This document shows, piece by piece, positions 15,701 through 25,171 of a DNA stretch of 64,000 nt. The notes beneath the pieces were generated by a model, which saw only the letters and a list, made by a program, of their open reading frames with translations, was not told the origin of the DNA and did not search any database. The position numbers and the translations under genes were made by a program. The DNA is from Asaia krungthepensis NRIC 0535 (lineage in GTDB: Bacteria > Pseudomonadota > Alphaproteobacteria > Acetobacterales > Acetobacteraceae). Position 1 is the first letter of the stretch. Each line of letters begins with the position of its first letter. The stretch covers positions 1 to 64,000 of the forward strand of contig NZ_BAPV01000008.1 of assembly GCF_025995175.1 (NCBI RefSeq). The letters run 5' to 3'.

Positions 15701-18489
15701 GATACGGCTCCGATCTGTGCGGATGTCGGGAGAGAGGACGACGCGCGTGGGGTCTGTTTTCTGTCGGGTCCCTGTTGGGCTGCGCGGTGCGTGACCGTAC
15801 GAGTGGCCCGCCGGGAGACGAAGGCATCGAGCGCGATGGCCAGCACGATGACAAGGCCGTAAACCCCCTGCAGCCAAAGCGGATTGACACGAACCAGTGT
15901 CAGACCGTTCTGAATGGCGAGAAGCAGAAGTGCGCCAAGAATGACACCCGTGATCGTGCCGACACCGCCCCTGATCGCTGTGCCGCCTACGACGACAGCG
16001 GCCACCACGGTCAGCTCGTACCCATAAGCGACACGAGCATCGACCACGGCATAACGTGACGCCCAGAGTGCGCCGTCGAGACCGGCCAGGAGCCCCGAAG
16101 CGATGAAGGCCATCAGCACGAGGCGTTCGCGCCGGATGCCGATCAGGCTGGCCCCATCCGGGTTGGACCCGACGGCAAAGAGCTCGCGGCCCGTTGCGCT
16201 GCGTTTCAGGAAGAAGGCCAGAGCGGCCATGACCAGCGCCGCCAGAACGAGAATACCCGGGATACCGAGAACATGGCCGCCTGTCATATCGAGCCATGAC
16301 TGAGGCACCTGCTCGGAGCTGATCTGGCGTCCCCCGGCAATCAGGCTGTTCACGCCGCGATAAAGCGAGAGTGTTCCCAGCGTCACCACAATCGAGGGAA
16401 CCTTGCCATAGGCCACGACCAGACCGTTGGCGAGACCGCAGCCTGCCCCGACCAGACAGGCAATCATCACCGCCAGAGCTACGGGCATATGGGGGAAAAG
16501 CCGGAGCGAGTCTGCCGCCATATAGGCCGAAAGCCCGATGACCGACGCCACGGAGAGGTCGATATTGCGCGTGATCATCACGAGCATCATGCCAGCCGAT
16601 GCAATCATCAGCAGAGCCAGATCCATCCCCACCGTTTCTATATTGGCGAGTTGCAGCATGCGCGGGTTGATCAACGCCGCCGGAATGATCACTGCCATAA
16701 TAGCCGCGAGCAGCCCGAGTTCACGCCCCAGCAGCCAATGCCGCCCGGCAGGGCGTGGATTCGTGGCCGGGTCGCGTCGTGCAGCGATCACGGCTGTGCT
16801 GTCTTCTATCGCATATTCTGCCAGAGGCTCGGTGTCCGTTGCCGGAATGCGACTTTGCGGCAGGGATAGATCGGTTTCGAGTACGACGGGCCTTGCTGCC
16901 CCGGCATCTGTCGCGGCAAGGAGAACGGCTTCCTGCGTGGCGAGCTCGCGTGGCATGATGGTGGAGAGATGCCCCTCGCGGAACACAGCGACATCGTGGC
17001 ACATGCCCAGCAATTCGGACATGTCGGATGAGATCAGAATGATGGCCATGCCCTGACGGGCCAGATCGGCAATCAGGGCATGCACCTCGCTTTTGGCGTT
17101 GATGTCGATGCCCTGGGTGGGCTCATCCAGAATCAGCACACGCGGCCCGGTTGCGAGCCATTTCGCCAGCACGACTTTTTGCTGATTGCCACCCGACAAG
17201 GTTCGCACGGGCTGATCATAGGAGGAGAAGCGCAGTCTCATGCGCTCCAGAGGATTCGCGACAAGATCGAGTGTTTTATCCCGGCTCACCAACCCGTTTC
17301 GCGTGGTCTGGGGCAGAACCGAAAGCGCCGCATTGTCCAGAATGGAAAAATCCATGACCAGGCTTTGTCCGAGCCGGTCTTCCGAGACATAGGCGATCCC
17401 TGCCTTCATCGCCTCGCTTGCGCTTGCGAAAGTGATTTCACGACCGTCCAGCACGATATGGCCCGCACTGGCGCGGTCGATCCCGAACAGCACACGTGCA
17501 ACCTCGGTCCGCCCCGCGCCCACCAACCCGCCAAAGCCGAGAATTTGCCCCTTGCGCAGACCGAAAGACACATCAGCGAAGACACCCTGACGGCATAGAC
17601 CCTCGACGCGCAGGATCTCGTCCTGACCAGGCGGTGAGAGCGGAGGGTAGAGATTTTGCAATTCGCGACCGATCATGAGCTGGACGGCGGTGTCCGGGTC
17701 AATCGTCGCGACCGCCCCCTCCCCAACCTGACGCCCGTCGCGCAGCACGACGATACGATCGGCAATACGATAGACTTCCTCCATGCGATGACCGACGAAC
17801 ATCATCGCTACGCCGTGATGCTTGAGGTCATCCACGACTGCGAAAAGCTTCTCGACTTCACCACGAGAGAGCGAGGCCGTGGGCTCATCCATGATGAGCA
17901 CCTTGGCATCGACCGACAAGGCGCGGGCAATCTCGACGAGTTGCTGCTCCGATGAGCGCAACAGACCCAGCAGACGGTCAGGCGGCGCGTCCAGCCCAAC
18001 GATTCTCAGCAGGCGCACGGCCTCACTGTCGATACGGGTGCGATCAAGCGTATGCAACGCGGTGCGCGGCATATGCCCGATGGCGATATTCTCGGCGATC
18101 GTCAGATCTGGAAACAGGCCGGGATGCTGGTGCATGACCGCCAGCCCGCGGGTCAGGGCGTCCTGCGGAGAACGCAGGACGATATCCTCCCCCCCGATCC
18201 GCACGGTACCCGTATCAGGCCGATGAACGCCGGCGAACATCTTGACGCAGGTGCTCTTTCCGGCGCCGTTTTCGCCCAGCAGGGCGACGACCTGACCGGG
18301 ATAGAGCGCGAAATCAGCATGAGCCAGGGCGACGACCCCGCCGAATACCTTGCTCACACCGCTCAGCGCAGCGGCCGGTGCTGGCATTTCCTCGGGCTTA
18401 TGACGCTCGGACAGCGGCGCGGCGCGTTGATGGATGCTCGATGGAGCGGCGTCGTGTGGAGCCACGGCCGGATGTGCGGTGTCAGCCAT
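15697..18489 (-). CDS. Fused sugar ABC transporter: double ATPase plus permease
   Basis: The 930-residue protein joins subunits normally made separately (RhaT/RbsA-type ATPase and RhaP/RbsC-type permease). NBD1: Walker A GENGAGKST at 72-80, Walker B VLIMDEPTASL near 197, and a weak signature LRSSEQQ near 177. NBD2: GLVGAGRTE near 315, full signature LSGGNQQKVVLAKW near 430, VLILDEPTQGID near 455. A linker at about 540-595 leads into the permease with MVMITRNIDLSVASVIGLS and several membrane segments up to about 900. GGAG lies 8 bases before the ATG. First gene of the operon, behind tandem LacI boxes. A sequencing artefact is unlikely because the frame is continuous through a plausible linker. 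Confidence 0.9.
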   Translation of the reverse strand: MADTAHPAVAPHDAAPSSIHQRAAPLSERHKPEEMPAPAAALSGVSKVFGGVVALAHADFALYPGQVVALLGENGAGKSTCVKMFAGVHRPDTGTVRIGGEDIVLRSPQDALTRGLAVMHQHPGLFPDLTIAENIAIGHMPRTALHTLDRTRIDSEAVRLLRIVGLDAPPDRLLGLLRSSEQQLVEIARALSVDAKVLIMDEPTASLSRGEVEKLFAVVDDLKHHGVAMMFVGHRMEEVYRIADRIVVLRDGRQVGEGAVATIDPDTAVQLMIGRELQNLYPPLSPPGQDEILRVEGLCRQGVFADVSFGLRKGQILGFGGLVGAGRTEVARVLFGIDRASAGHIVLDGREITFASASEAMKAGIAYVSEDRLGQSLVMDFSILDNAALSVLPQTTRNGLVSRDKTLDLVANPLERMRLRFSSYDQPVRTLSGGNQQKVVLAKWLATGPRVLILDEPTQGIDINAKSEVHALIADLARQGMAIILISSDMSELLGMCHDVAVFREGHLSTIMPRELATQEAVLLAATDAGAARPVVLETDLSLPQSRIPATDTEPLAEYAIEDSTAVIAARRDPATNPRPAGRHWLLGRELGLLAAIMAVIIPAALINPRMLQLANIETVGMDLALLMIASAGMMLVMITRNIDLSVASVIGLSAYMAADSLRLFPHMPVALAVMIACLVGAGCGLANGLVVAYGKVPSIVVTLGTLSLYRGVNSLIAGGRQISSEQVPQSWLDMTGGHVLGIPGILVLAALVMAALAFFLKRSATGRELFAVGSNPDGASLIGIRRERLVLMAFIASGLLAGLDGALWASRYAVVDARVAYGYELTVVAAVVVGGTAIRGGVGTITGVILGALLLLAIQNGLTLVRVNPLWLQGVYGLVIVLAIALDAFVSRRATRTVTHRAAQQGPDRKQTPRASSSLPTSAQIGAVS

Positions 18490-18570
18490 TGGAATACTCC
18501 GATCAGAGGCCGATCCATGCCCGAAAAACGCCCTGCATGAGCGTGAGGCAGAAGCCCAAGCTATGAAGGC

Positions 18571-18593
18571 GCAAGCGCTTGCGCAAGCGCTTG
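18571..18593 (-). promoter_or_regulatory. Two tandem LacI-type operators at the sugar transporter promoter
   Basis: GCAAGCGCTTGC at 18571-18582 is followed directly by GCAAGCGCTTG at 18583-18593. Each is a palindrome of the LacI/GalR type (AAGCGCTT core), and the pair forms a larger palindrome at 18573-18592. On the minus strand a possible promoter, TTATCA (18622-18627), 16 bases, GATATT (18600-18605), puts the start of transcription inside the operator, the arrangement for direct repression by the operon's own LacI protein. The promoter elements are weak matches; the palindromes are exact. Confidence 0.75.
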
Positions 18594-18627
18594 TCTACGA
18601 ATATCACACATAATTGTTTTCTGATAA

Positions 18628-19515
18628 CATTAACGCGTGACGCCCTTCTGTTCCCCGAACGGCAAGGCATCGGGGCCGAGGATGTAGGGAACGTGCACGG
18701 CCAGTTTTTGCGGGACAAATAAGACTGCGTCTGGGTCTTGTGCCTGCAAGGCGCACACTGAATCTCTAGCCCGCAGTGATGAGGACACAAGGTGATCTGG
18801 AGTTATTCCCAAGCCGGGGCGGAAACACATATCGAGGGGGTGAGTGCGTCTTCTGACAGCGCGAGAATGCGCCGTTTGCGCCCTAATACCGACCGTCGAG
18901 GAAGCAATGAGGCTTGCCAAGACTGATTAAGCAACTGGTGAGTCAGCCGTGAATTTCACCAGCCAATCCTGAGCTGCGGGCGAAACGGACCCACCTTTCC
19001 AGGCGGGCTTTTCGGTGAATGTCTCGACGTGAGTGCACTGTCCAAGCTTCAGGATCCGGATGCGTTTCAGCCATTGGTCGGACGCTCCGGCGATACTTCA
19101 GCGGCGGGATCGGTATCGCTGCCCACCGCCACCGAGATACCAACAGGCCCCCTGCGGTACCCCTGCCCTACGCGGACCGGTCGGAAAATCACATGGTCGA
19201 TGTGATGCACACACAACAGTAGCTGCCGGAGGGCTAACGTATCATGCTAGGAGTGTCATCCTGCGCATGGGCCCTCGTCATCCTCATGCGTCGGCAATGC
19301 TTCTTGCTCAGCATTCTTTCCAACGCCAAGCTGCGGTTCCGCTCGTAGCCCTGACTACGCCGGAAAACCGTGGTTCGACGAAGCGGTCGCAACATGCAAC
19401 TCCGTGCGCCGCAACGAACAGTGATGCTCCCACCCTATGACAATACGGTCGCCTCATGCACCTCATTGAGAGAGGGCTTCCCTGTAAAGGCGTCCAGGCG
19501 CATCTGAGCCGCGCC
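18628..19515. other. Gene-free stretch between the transporter operon and mqo
   Basis: Apart from the operator/promoter at its left edge I find no gene in about 0.9 kb. Open frames on both strands (for example 19033-19440 plus, 18943-19143 minus) have translations rich in Arg, Pro and Cys with no recognisable pattern. It may contain decayed genes, but none could be identified. Confidence 0.4.
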
Positions 19516-20994
19516 TCAGATCCCCAAAATCGTCCCTGTCCGCTCCCGGATTGCGCGGCAGACAGGCTCATCCTTCCGCAGATCGACCCCATAACTCGGG
19601 ATGATTGTCTTCAGCCTTTCCTGCCATTCCGGCAAGCGGTGGGCGAAGTTTCTGGTAACGACCTGCAGCGCGACCGATGCTGCAATCGACGCACCCGGGG
19701 AGGCACCGAGCACCGCTGACAAAGTGTGATCCTGTGTACTCAGCACCTCGGTACCGAATTTCAGGGTGCCGCGTCCGTTTTCAGTCTTGATGATCTGCAC
19801 GCGTTGCCCGGCCACAGCCACACGCCAGTCATGTGTGCGGGCTGCCGGGTAGAACTCACGAAGTGCTTCGAAGCGCGCCGATTTTTTCTGCAGGACCTGA
19901 CCGATCAGATAGCGCACGAGATCGCGGTTATCGACCATCACGTCGAACATGGCCTTGGCGTTATCAGTCGTGATGGATCGCGGCAGGTCGCTCCAGCGAC
20001 CCGATTTGAGGAATTTGGTTGTGAAACCTGCGTAGGGCCCGAACAGCAGATAGGGCCTGCCTCCAATGATCCGGGTGTCGAGATGAGGCACTGACATTGG
20101 GGGCGACCCCACAGCGGCCTTTCCATAGACCTTGGCACTATGGCGCTGACAAAGGTCCAGATTATCAGCATGCAGGAACAGGCCGCTGACCGGGAAACCG
20201 GCATAGCCATGCGCTTCCGGCAAATCCGCACCCTTGAGCAACTCCAGGGCAGCGCCCCCGGCACCGACAAACACGAAACCGGCAGAGACGACCCTACTCT
20301 CTCCCGTCTGCATGTTCTGAACGCTTACATTCCAGCGGCCATCAAATGCGCGGTCCAGAGCGGTTACCTTGTGACGATAATGCAGGCTCACGCCGTCTTC
20401 GTCGCGCAGCTTCTCGAAGAGCGTTCGGGTCAGTGTGCCGAAATCGACATCCGTGCCCTGCTCGACCCGGGTGGCGGCAACAACCGTACCGGGCCCACGG
20501 CGGGCCATCATCAAGGGTGCCCATCCGGCAATCTCCGAAGGGTTTTCGCTGTACTGCATGGTGTCGAAGCAATGATGACGCACCATCGTCTCGTATCGTG
20601 CCTTCAGAAAGGCGACGTTTTCTTCCCCCTGAACGAAGCTCATGTGAGGGCAGCGCCGGATGAAGCTGTCTGGCCGCTCAATCCAGCGTTTTTCGACCAG
20701 ATGCGCCCAGAGCTGACGTGAAAGATCGAACTCTGTATTGACGTCGAGTGCTTTGGTCATGTCGATGCTGCCATCGGCACGGCGGGAGGTGTAGTTCAGC
20801 TCGCAATAAGCTGCGTGACCTGTCCCCGCGTTATTCCATGCCTCCGAACTCTCCCTGGCGCAGGATTCGAGAGATTCGAACATCGTTATGGTCATTGACG
20901 GGTCGAGCGACCGTATGAGGGAGGCGAAACTCGCACTCATGACGCCTGCCCCGATCAGGACAATATCGGGACGTTCTTGGCAGGTCTGGGTCAT
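19516..20994 (-). CDS. mqo: Malate:quinone oxidoreductase
   Basis: The 492-residue protein, normal length for Mqo, is a membrane-associated FAD enzyme that oxidises malate to oxaloacetate and passes electrons to quinone; it replaces or supplements NAD malate dehydrogenase in the TCA cycle. Seen: the FAD motif IVLIGAGVMSASFASLIRSLDP, then SSEAWNNAGTGHAAYCELNYT, AAGFV-like FVFVGAGGAALELL and GYAGFPVSGLF. C-terminal LGASPGASIAASVALQV and FFP-like motifs are also typical. Start at MTQTCQERPDIV, with a GGAAGAG site upstream. It is monocistronic. Confidence 0.95.
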   Translation of the reverse strand: MTQTCQERPDIVLIGAGVMSASFASLIRSLDPSMTITMFESLESCARESSEAWNNAGTGHAAYCELNYTSRRADGSIDMTKALDVNTEFDLSRQLWAHLVEKRWIERPDSFIRRCPHMSFVQGEENVAFLKARYETMVRHHCFDTMQYSENPSEIAGWAPLMMARRGPGTVVAATRVEQGTDVDFGTLTRTLFEKLRDEDGVSLHYRHKVTALDRAFDGRWNVSVQNMQTGESRVVSAGFVFVGAGGAALELLKGADLPEAHGYAGFPVSGLFLHADNLDLCQRHSAKVYGKAAVGSPPMSVPHLDTRIIGGRPYLLFGPYAGFTTKFLKSGRWSDLPRSITTDNAKAMFDVMVDNRDLVRYLIGQVLQKKSARFEALREFYPAARTHDWRVAVAGQRVQIIKTENGRGTLKFGTEVLSTQDHTLSAVLGASPGASIAASVALQVVTRNFAHRLPEWQERLKTIIPSYGVDLRKDEPVCRAIRERTGTILGI

Positions 20995-21311
20995 GAGGCA
21001 TCTCTTCCAGTCTTGTGACAAATCGGGCGGCCCGAGGCTGACTTATCAGTCAGGATGAGACGCACCTGCTTCTTGAAACACAGCTTCATAGCATCAATCG
21101 AGCCCCTCTCCCCGGGAATCAGCCGGAGTTGATCATGAGCGGCGCGAAAGATAACGCTGCGCGCGTTACAACGCTCGGGGGCGTTTCGAGTAACGGTCAA
21201 AGAATATGGCTTCGACCATGGGCGCGCCTGACCCGTCTAGACCATTTTACTGAGGTGCGTCGCCGCTGACGCACAAGGTCATCCCAGACAAAGAGCGCGA
21301 GGGATGACGCC

Positions 21312-22232
21312 TCACCCTTGCTCGTCAGCCGATTGCTGCTTGCTATGCCTTGCGGCTCTGGAAACATCAGGCAGGGTCCACGCCACCTCGGCGAGAGCAG
21401 GAACGAGCCTTCTGAATGTTTCACGAAGGGCCGTGAAGCCGGCTCCGGGGGTAACGGTGGTCTCATCGAGATAGAGGCCACGACTGATCTCTACCTGTAT
21501 CACATGAACATGGCGCAAGGGCGCCCCATAACGTGCCGTGATGTATCCCCCGGCATAAGGACGGTTCCGCCCGGTTGAGAGGTTCTCCGCAGAAAGCTGT
21601 CTCGCGAGATTATCGACAACCTCGCCGGCGCAACTCGACCCGTGCAGATCGCCCAGAACGATATCGGGCAAACGGAGATGGGGCAGAACTGGCATAGAAT
21701 GCAGATCGAGCAGGAGGCAGGTGCCGAATGTCGCGACACACCGGGCGATCATGGCCTCCAGAGCCTCATGATAGGGCAGCCAGTAACGGGTGACACGGTC
21801 ATGGGCTTCCGCAACGGATAATTGCTGACGATAGATACCACGCCCAGGCCCCGCCACGCGCGCCATCATACCTAGACCGCTGCGTACCTTGGCCGTGTTG
21901 GTCAGGCTTCCCTCAGGCAAGGCTTCGCGAAACATGCCCGGATCGAGCTCCCAGGCATACCGGTTCACATCGCAGAAGGCGCGCGGAAAATTGGCGCAGA
22001 GCAAGGGAACACCTAAATCAGGCGCCGTATCGAACAAGAGATCTACATAGGCATCTTCGCTGCGCCGAAGCGAAAGCAGGTCGAGCCGTGACTGGCGAAG
22101 GAAAGAATCAGGGTAGAGGCGGCCCGAATGGGGCGAGGCCAGAACCAGCGGTGATACAGGCTCCGCATGATCAAAGAGAGAAAAAGCACTGGAAACACAA
22201 TGCTCTGGATCAGGCAAAAGGCCGCTGGACAT
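21312..22232 (-). CDS. N-formylglutamate amidohydrolase family protein
   Basis: The 306-residue enzyme family (FGase/HutG type) cleaves N-formyl-L-glutamate to glutamate and formate, or acts on related N-acyl amino acids. Seen: LVLASPHSGRLYPDSF (first metal-binding His), CDVNRYAWELDPGMF, GIYRQQLS, YHEALEAMIAR, CLLLDLHSMP (second metal site), DIVLGDLHGSSC, GYITARYGAP, HVIQVEISRGLYLDE. No other histidine-degradation gene is nearby, so the physiological substrate is open. The GGA of the ribosome site is 8 bases upstream. It diverges from tRNA-Val. Confidence 0.85.
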   Translation of the reverse strand: MSSGLLPDPEHCVSSAFSLFDHAEPVSPLVLASPHSGRLYPDSFLRQSRLDLLSLRRSEDAYVDLLFDTAPDLGVPLLCANFPRAFCDVNRYAWELDPGMFREALPEGSLTNTAKVRSGLGMMARVAGPGRGIYRQQLSVAEAHDRVTRYWLPYHEALEAMIARCVATFGTCLLLDLHSMPVLPHLRLPDIVLGDLHGSSCAGEVVDNLARQLSAENLSTGRNRPYAGGYITARYGAPLRHVHVIQVEISRGLYLDETTVTPGAGFTALRETFRRLVPALAEVAWTLPDVSRAARHSKQQSADEQG

Positions 22233-22270
22233 TTTTTTTCCGCTTTGGTGATTTTTTTAGAAAACCCATC

Positions 22271-22299
22271 TTGCCAGCCCCGTCAACGCCCGCTAAAAC
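22271..22299 (+). promoter_or_regulatory. Putative sigma-70 promoter of tRNA-Val
   Basis: TTGCCA (22271-22276) and TAAAAC (22294-22299) are separated by 17 bases and end 19 bases before the first tRNA base. The spacing is ideal and both boxes are fair matches. Confidence 0.5.
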
Positions 22300-22317
22300 G
22301 CCGCTCACGGACCGGAT

Positions 22318-22392
22318 GGGCGCATAGCTCAGCGGTAGAGCACTACCTTGACATGGTAGGGGTCACAGGTTCAATCCCTGTTGCGCCCACCA
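22318..22392 (+). tRNA. tRNA-Val (anticodon GAC)
   Basis: 72 nt plus encoded CCA. The acceptor GGGCGCA pairs with TGCGCCC; the anticodon loop TTGACAT gives GAC (codons GUC/GUU); the T arm is ACAGGTTCAATCCCTGT. The leader 22307-22317 (ACGGACCGGAT) is exactly complementary to 22392-22402 directly after the gene, so the precursor can extend the acceptor stem by 11 bp. Confidence 0.95.
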
Positions 22393-22402
22393 TCCGGTCC
22401 GT

Positions 22403-23325
22403 CGAATAATCTCCAAAAAGATCAAATAGTGCCGCGATTGTTCCTTCAGTCGTGATAACGCCTTGCCCGCGAGCCCCTCCCGAATTGGGCCTCCAGCCGC
22501 GAGAATGGACGCCAGTCGGCCGCAGCAAGAAAACGTTCCACCCCGCCTGAGCCATACATAAGCGGGGCGCACTCGCGTCCGATATCGCATCGATCCTGCC
22601 AGGCGGCACCGGGGAATGCACGCGCTCCCTCCGGGACTGTCCTCCAAACCAGACGGACAAACTGTTGTCAAAAAGGAGCGTCATCTGCCGGGTGTTATCC
22701 GCATTATCGACGCTTCCCGAAACCAAAATCCTTACGCTGGTGCGCGCGCGGATATAGTGACCACGCTATCACAGCCCTGGATGTCGTCATCCCCAGTGGA
22801 GAGCGTCGCCCCGCACAATTCTCCCCAGACTTGCACTGATCTGTGCGCTGAGCGCGTACGCGGGTGGCGTTGCGCACGATCCAAGCACAAGCGAGTGAAA
22901 AAATCTTCTGATATGTAATATTATGTAACACACCAACTCTGCACGGGGAAAGAAAGCGATTCACCGCTCCAAGATGAAGAAAAAGATAAAATACTCTGCC
23001 GTTATCTGAGGGAACATAAGCGCAATATTAACGATAATACGTCTATCTACGACAAATTCACGCGAGAGCGTGGCCACATATTACAAAATAAATCGCTTCA
23101 CTCGTTGCCCCTTACCTCGCGGCCGAGCGGGTCGCTATCTTGTCTGTACCGTAGGAAAACCAATGGCCCCAGTGGAGGTAAGATTATTTGCCCCTATCGT
23201 TTCTCGGCGCCAGGAGTTTCATTCCGTAAGAGACTTTTTCGTACGTCGTAAAAAAACTTGCGTATGTATCGTCAAAATTCGTTAACTGCCCCAGACACCT
23301 CTTTGTGAATAAAGTTACATTTTGT
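22403..23325. other. Gene-free stretch after tRNA-Val
   Basis: No convincing gene in about 0.9 kb. A minus-strand frame reading back from the tRNA gene (ATGIEPVTP peptide) is the usual tRNA artefact. 22910-23060 is AT-rich. Nothing else is recognised. Confidence 0.4.
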
Positions 23326-23337
23326 ATGCGGAGCCCC

Positions 23338-23559
23338 ATGTTCAAAAATTCTCTTCTCATACTCGCCGCCCTCAGCGTGTGGGCTGTGTCCTCGTTTTTG
23401 AGCAGCATGGGCGTTCCTGGCATCGCGCAGGTCACTGATGTAATGGATCTCGGCGGGGAAGCCCTGTTTGCGAGTGGGATCCTGTTCATTTTCATCCGTA
23501 TGGCTCTGGGATCGCACCGTGCAAGCATTGCCAGCCGTTCTATGAACCACCCCCGGTAA
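23338..23559 (+). CDS. Small two-segment membrane protein, unknown
   Basis: The protein has 73 residues with two hydrophobic segments: about 5-21 (LLILAALSVWAVSSFLS) and about 42-60 (LGGEALFASGILFIFIRMAL). A basic tail follows (SHRASIASRSMNHPR). GGAG stands shortly before the ATG at 23338; an in-frame ATG at 23326 would add four residues. The pattern is that of a real inner-membrane peptide rather than chance, but no family is recognised. It stands alone between gene-free stretches. Confidence 0.45.
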   Translation: MFKNSLLILAALSVWAVSSFLSSMGVPGIAQVTDVMDLGGEALFASGILFIFIRMALGSHRASIASRSMNHPR

Positions 23560-24032
23560 TTCCGGCAAATTACTTAAGCCGAACTCCCGCCGGGAGAATG
23601 GATAAAGTCGCGATCGCAACGTGGGCCGGAACGACGCCTTAAGTAACTCGAGCATTGAGCTCTCGCATTGGCGTCAGTGGAGACATCGATCATCTGGGGA
23701 CGATCTCACCCACCGATCGATAGCCATCCGTCGGTTCGTATCCTGGTGCAAGACGGGTAAAAAAGGCGATCAGACAGGTCGCTCGCGTATTTCCTCAAGA
23801 AAATCTGAACGAAATTTCCCCCCGTGCAACGCGTTGTTGCGCGCCTGATCCCGGCAGATAGGCTAGACCCGCACATACTCCCGGACGCGAGACCCGGCAT
23901 GCGCGGCAGTGACCCCTTCGTCTGACCGCCCTCGGCCCTGTGACGATCCGGGGAATCCCCCGTCAGGCGACAGGTGATACCCTCACCGATCGGCCCGGAC
24001 GCCATGGCATCATGCCGGAGGAACGAATCGTC
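23560..24032. other. Intergenic region upstream of the phosphotransacetylase gene
   Basis: About 470 bases without a supportable gene. The right end supplies the GGAGGA ribosome site (about 24018-24023) for the next gene. A long minus-strand frame over 23706-24596 is the antisense shadow of that gene. Confidence 0.4.
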
Positions 24033-25025
24033 ATGTCGAGCATCGTGCACACCGACCCCAGAACCGCTGACGCACCGGATCTGACGCGCGTATTTCCAGA
24101 CGCCCATATACTCATGCGCGATCTTGTCGCCCGTGCGGCCAAACTTGGGCCGGTTCCTTACGCGATCATATGGCCGTGCAGCAGCCACGCCCTCGGGGGC
24201 GCAGTCGAGGCGGCCCGCTATGGCCTGATCCTGCCTATCCTTGTTGGCGATCGGGAGTTGATCCAAGGCATTGCCCGGGAGGCCGATCTCGATATCTCCG
24301 GGATGAGGATCGAAAACGCTGCGAACCCTGCAGCGGCGGTCGCTCAGGCCATTGCCCTGGTGCATGCCGGCGAAGCGCATGGCCTGAGCAAAGGCAGTCT
24401 GCATACGGACACCTTCATGGCCGGTGTCATCAAGCAGGAGAGTGGACTGCGTACGAAACGCCGCATGAGCCATGTCTTCTGCCTGAATGTGCCCGATTAC
24501 CCGGATCTCCTGCTCGTTTCCGACGCCGCCATCAATATCACCCCCGATCTGATAACGAAGCGCGATATTGTCCAGAACGCCATCGATCTGCATCACGCCC
24601 TGGGACTGGGCACGCCACGCGTCGCCCTGCTTTCGGCAGTCGAGACAATCAACACAAAAATTCAGGGCACGCTCGATGCTGCCGCATTGTGCAAAATGGC
24701 GGACCGCCAGGAGATCACCGGCGGGATTCTCGATGGCCCCCTCGCGATGGATGTGGCTGTGAGCGCGGAATCGACCCGGATCAAAAATGTGACGTCCGAG
24801 GTTGCCGGCAAGGCGCAGATCCTCGTGGCCCCGGACCTCGAATCAGGTAATATTCTAGTCAAAAGCCTCGCATTTCTCGGCAAGGCGGCAACATCCGGCA
24901 TCGTTATGGGGGCCAAGGTTCCCGTGTTACTTACCAGCCGCGCAGATGATGCAACAGCACGCCTCGCCTCTGCAGCGATAGGGGCGCTCTACGCCCATTA
25001 TCTCGAGAGCAGATCGAAAAGATAA
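24033..25025 (+). CDS. Phosphate acetyltransferase / phosphate butyryltransferase family protein
   Basis: The 330-residue protein has the PTA_PTB fold, catalysing acyl-CoA + phosphate to acyl-phosphate + CoA. Seen: FPDAHILMRDLVARAAKLGP, the loop KGSLHTDTFMAGVIKQESGLRTKRRMSHVFCLNVP near 145, LLVSDAAINITPDL, and the C-terminal GKAQILVAPDLESGNILVKSLAFLGKAATSGIVMGAKVPVLLTSRAD. This resembles the short Pta/Ptb type and the phosphotransacetylase half of enoyl-CoA hydratase fusions. No acetate or butyrate kinase lies next to it. A start at 24033 is backed by GGAGGA about 10 bases upstream. A CCCTGGCG hairpin at 25039-25062 may end the transcript. Confidence 0.88.
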   Translation: MSSIVHTDPRTADAPDLTRVFPDAHILMRDLVARAAKLGPVPYAIIWPCSSHALGGAVEAARYGLILPILVGDRELIQGIAREADLDISGMRIENAANPAAAVAQAIALVHAGEAHGLSKGSLHTDTFMAGVIKQESGLRTKRRMSHVFCLNVPDYPDLLLVSDAAINITPDLITKRDIVQNAIDLHHALGLGTPRVALLSAVETINTKIQGTLDAAALCKMADRQEITGGILDGPLAMDVAVSAESTRIKNVTSEVAGKAQILVAPDLESGNILVKSLAFLGKAATSGIVMGAKVPVLLTSRADDATARLASAAIGALYAHYLESRSKR

Positions 25026-25171
25026 TCAACCAGTATGACCCTGGCGTTGTGGGGCGCCAGGGAAAGGCAACACAGCGCCAAAAAACAGACTCAATGGTGC
25101 TGTGGCCTGATGTCGCACCTCGCCAGAATCATGCTCCGACGAGACGATGCTCCTCGGCATGAACACAGGGC

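Noticed and set aside
18943-19143. Short minus frame considered as a transposase fragment
   Set aside because: Basic residues alone suggested it; no transposase motif or terminal inverted repeats are visible.
22343-22726. Minus-strand frame containing VGATGIEPVTP
   Set aside because: This peptide is the standard product of reading a tRNA gene backwards (tRNA-Val); not a protein.
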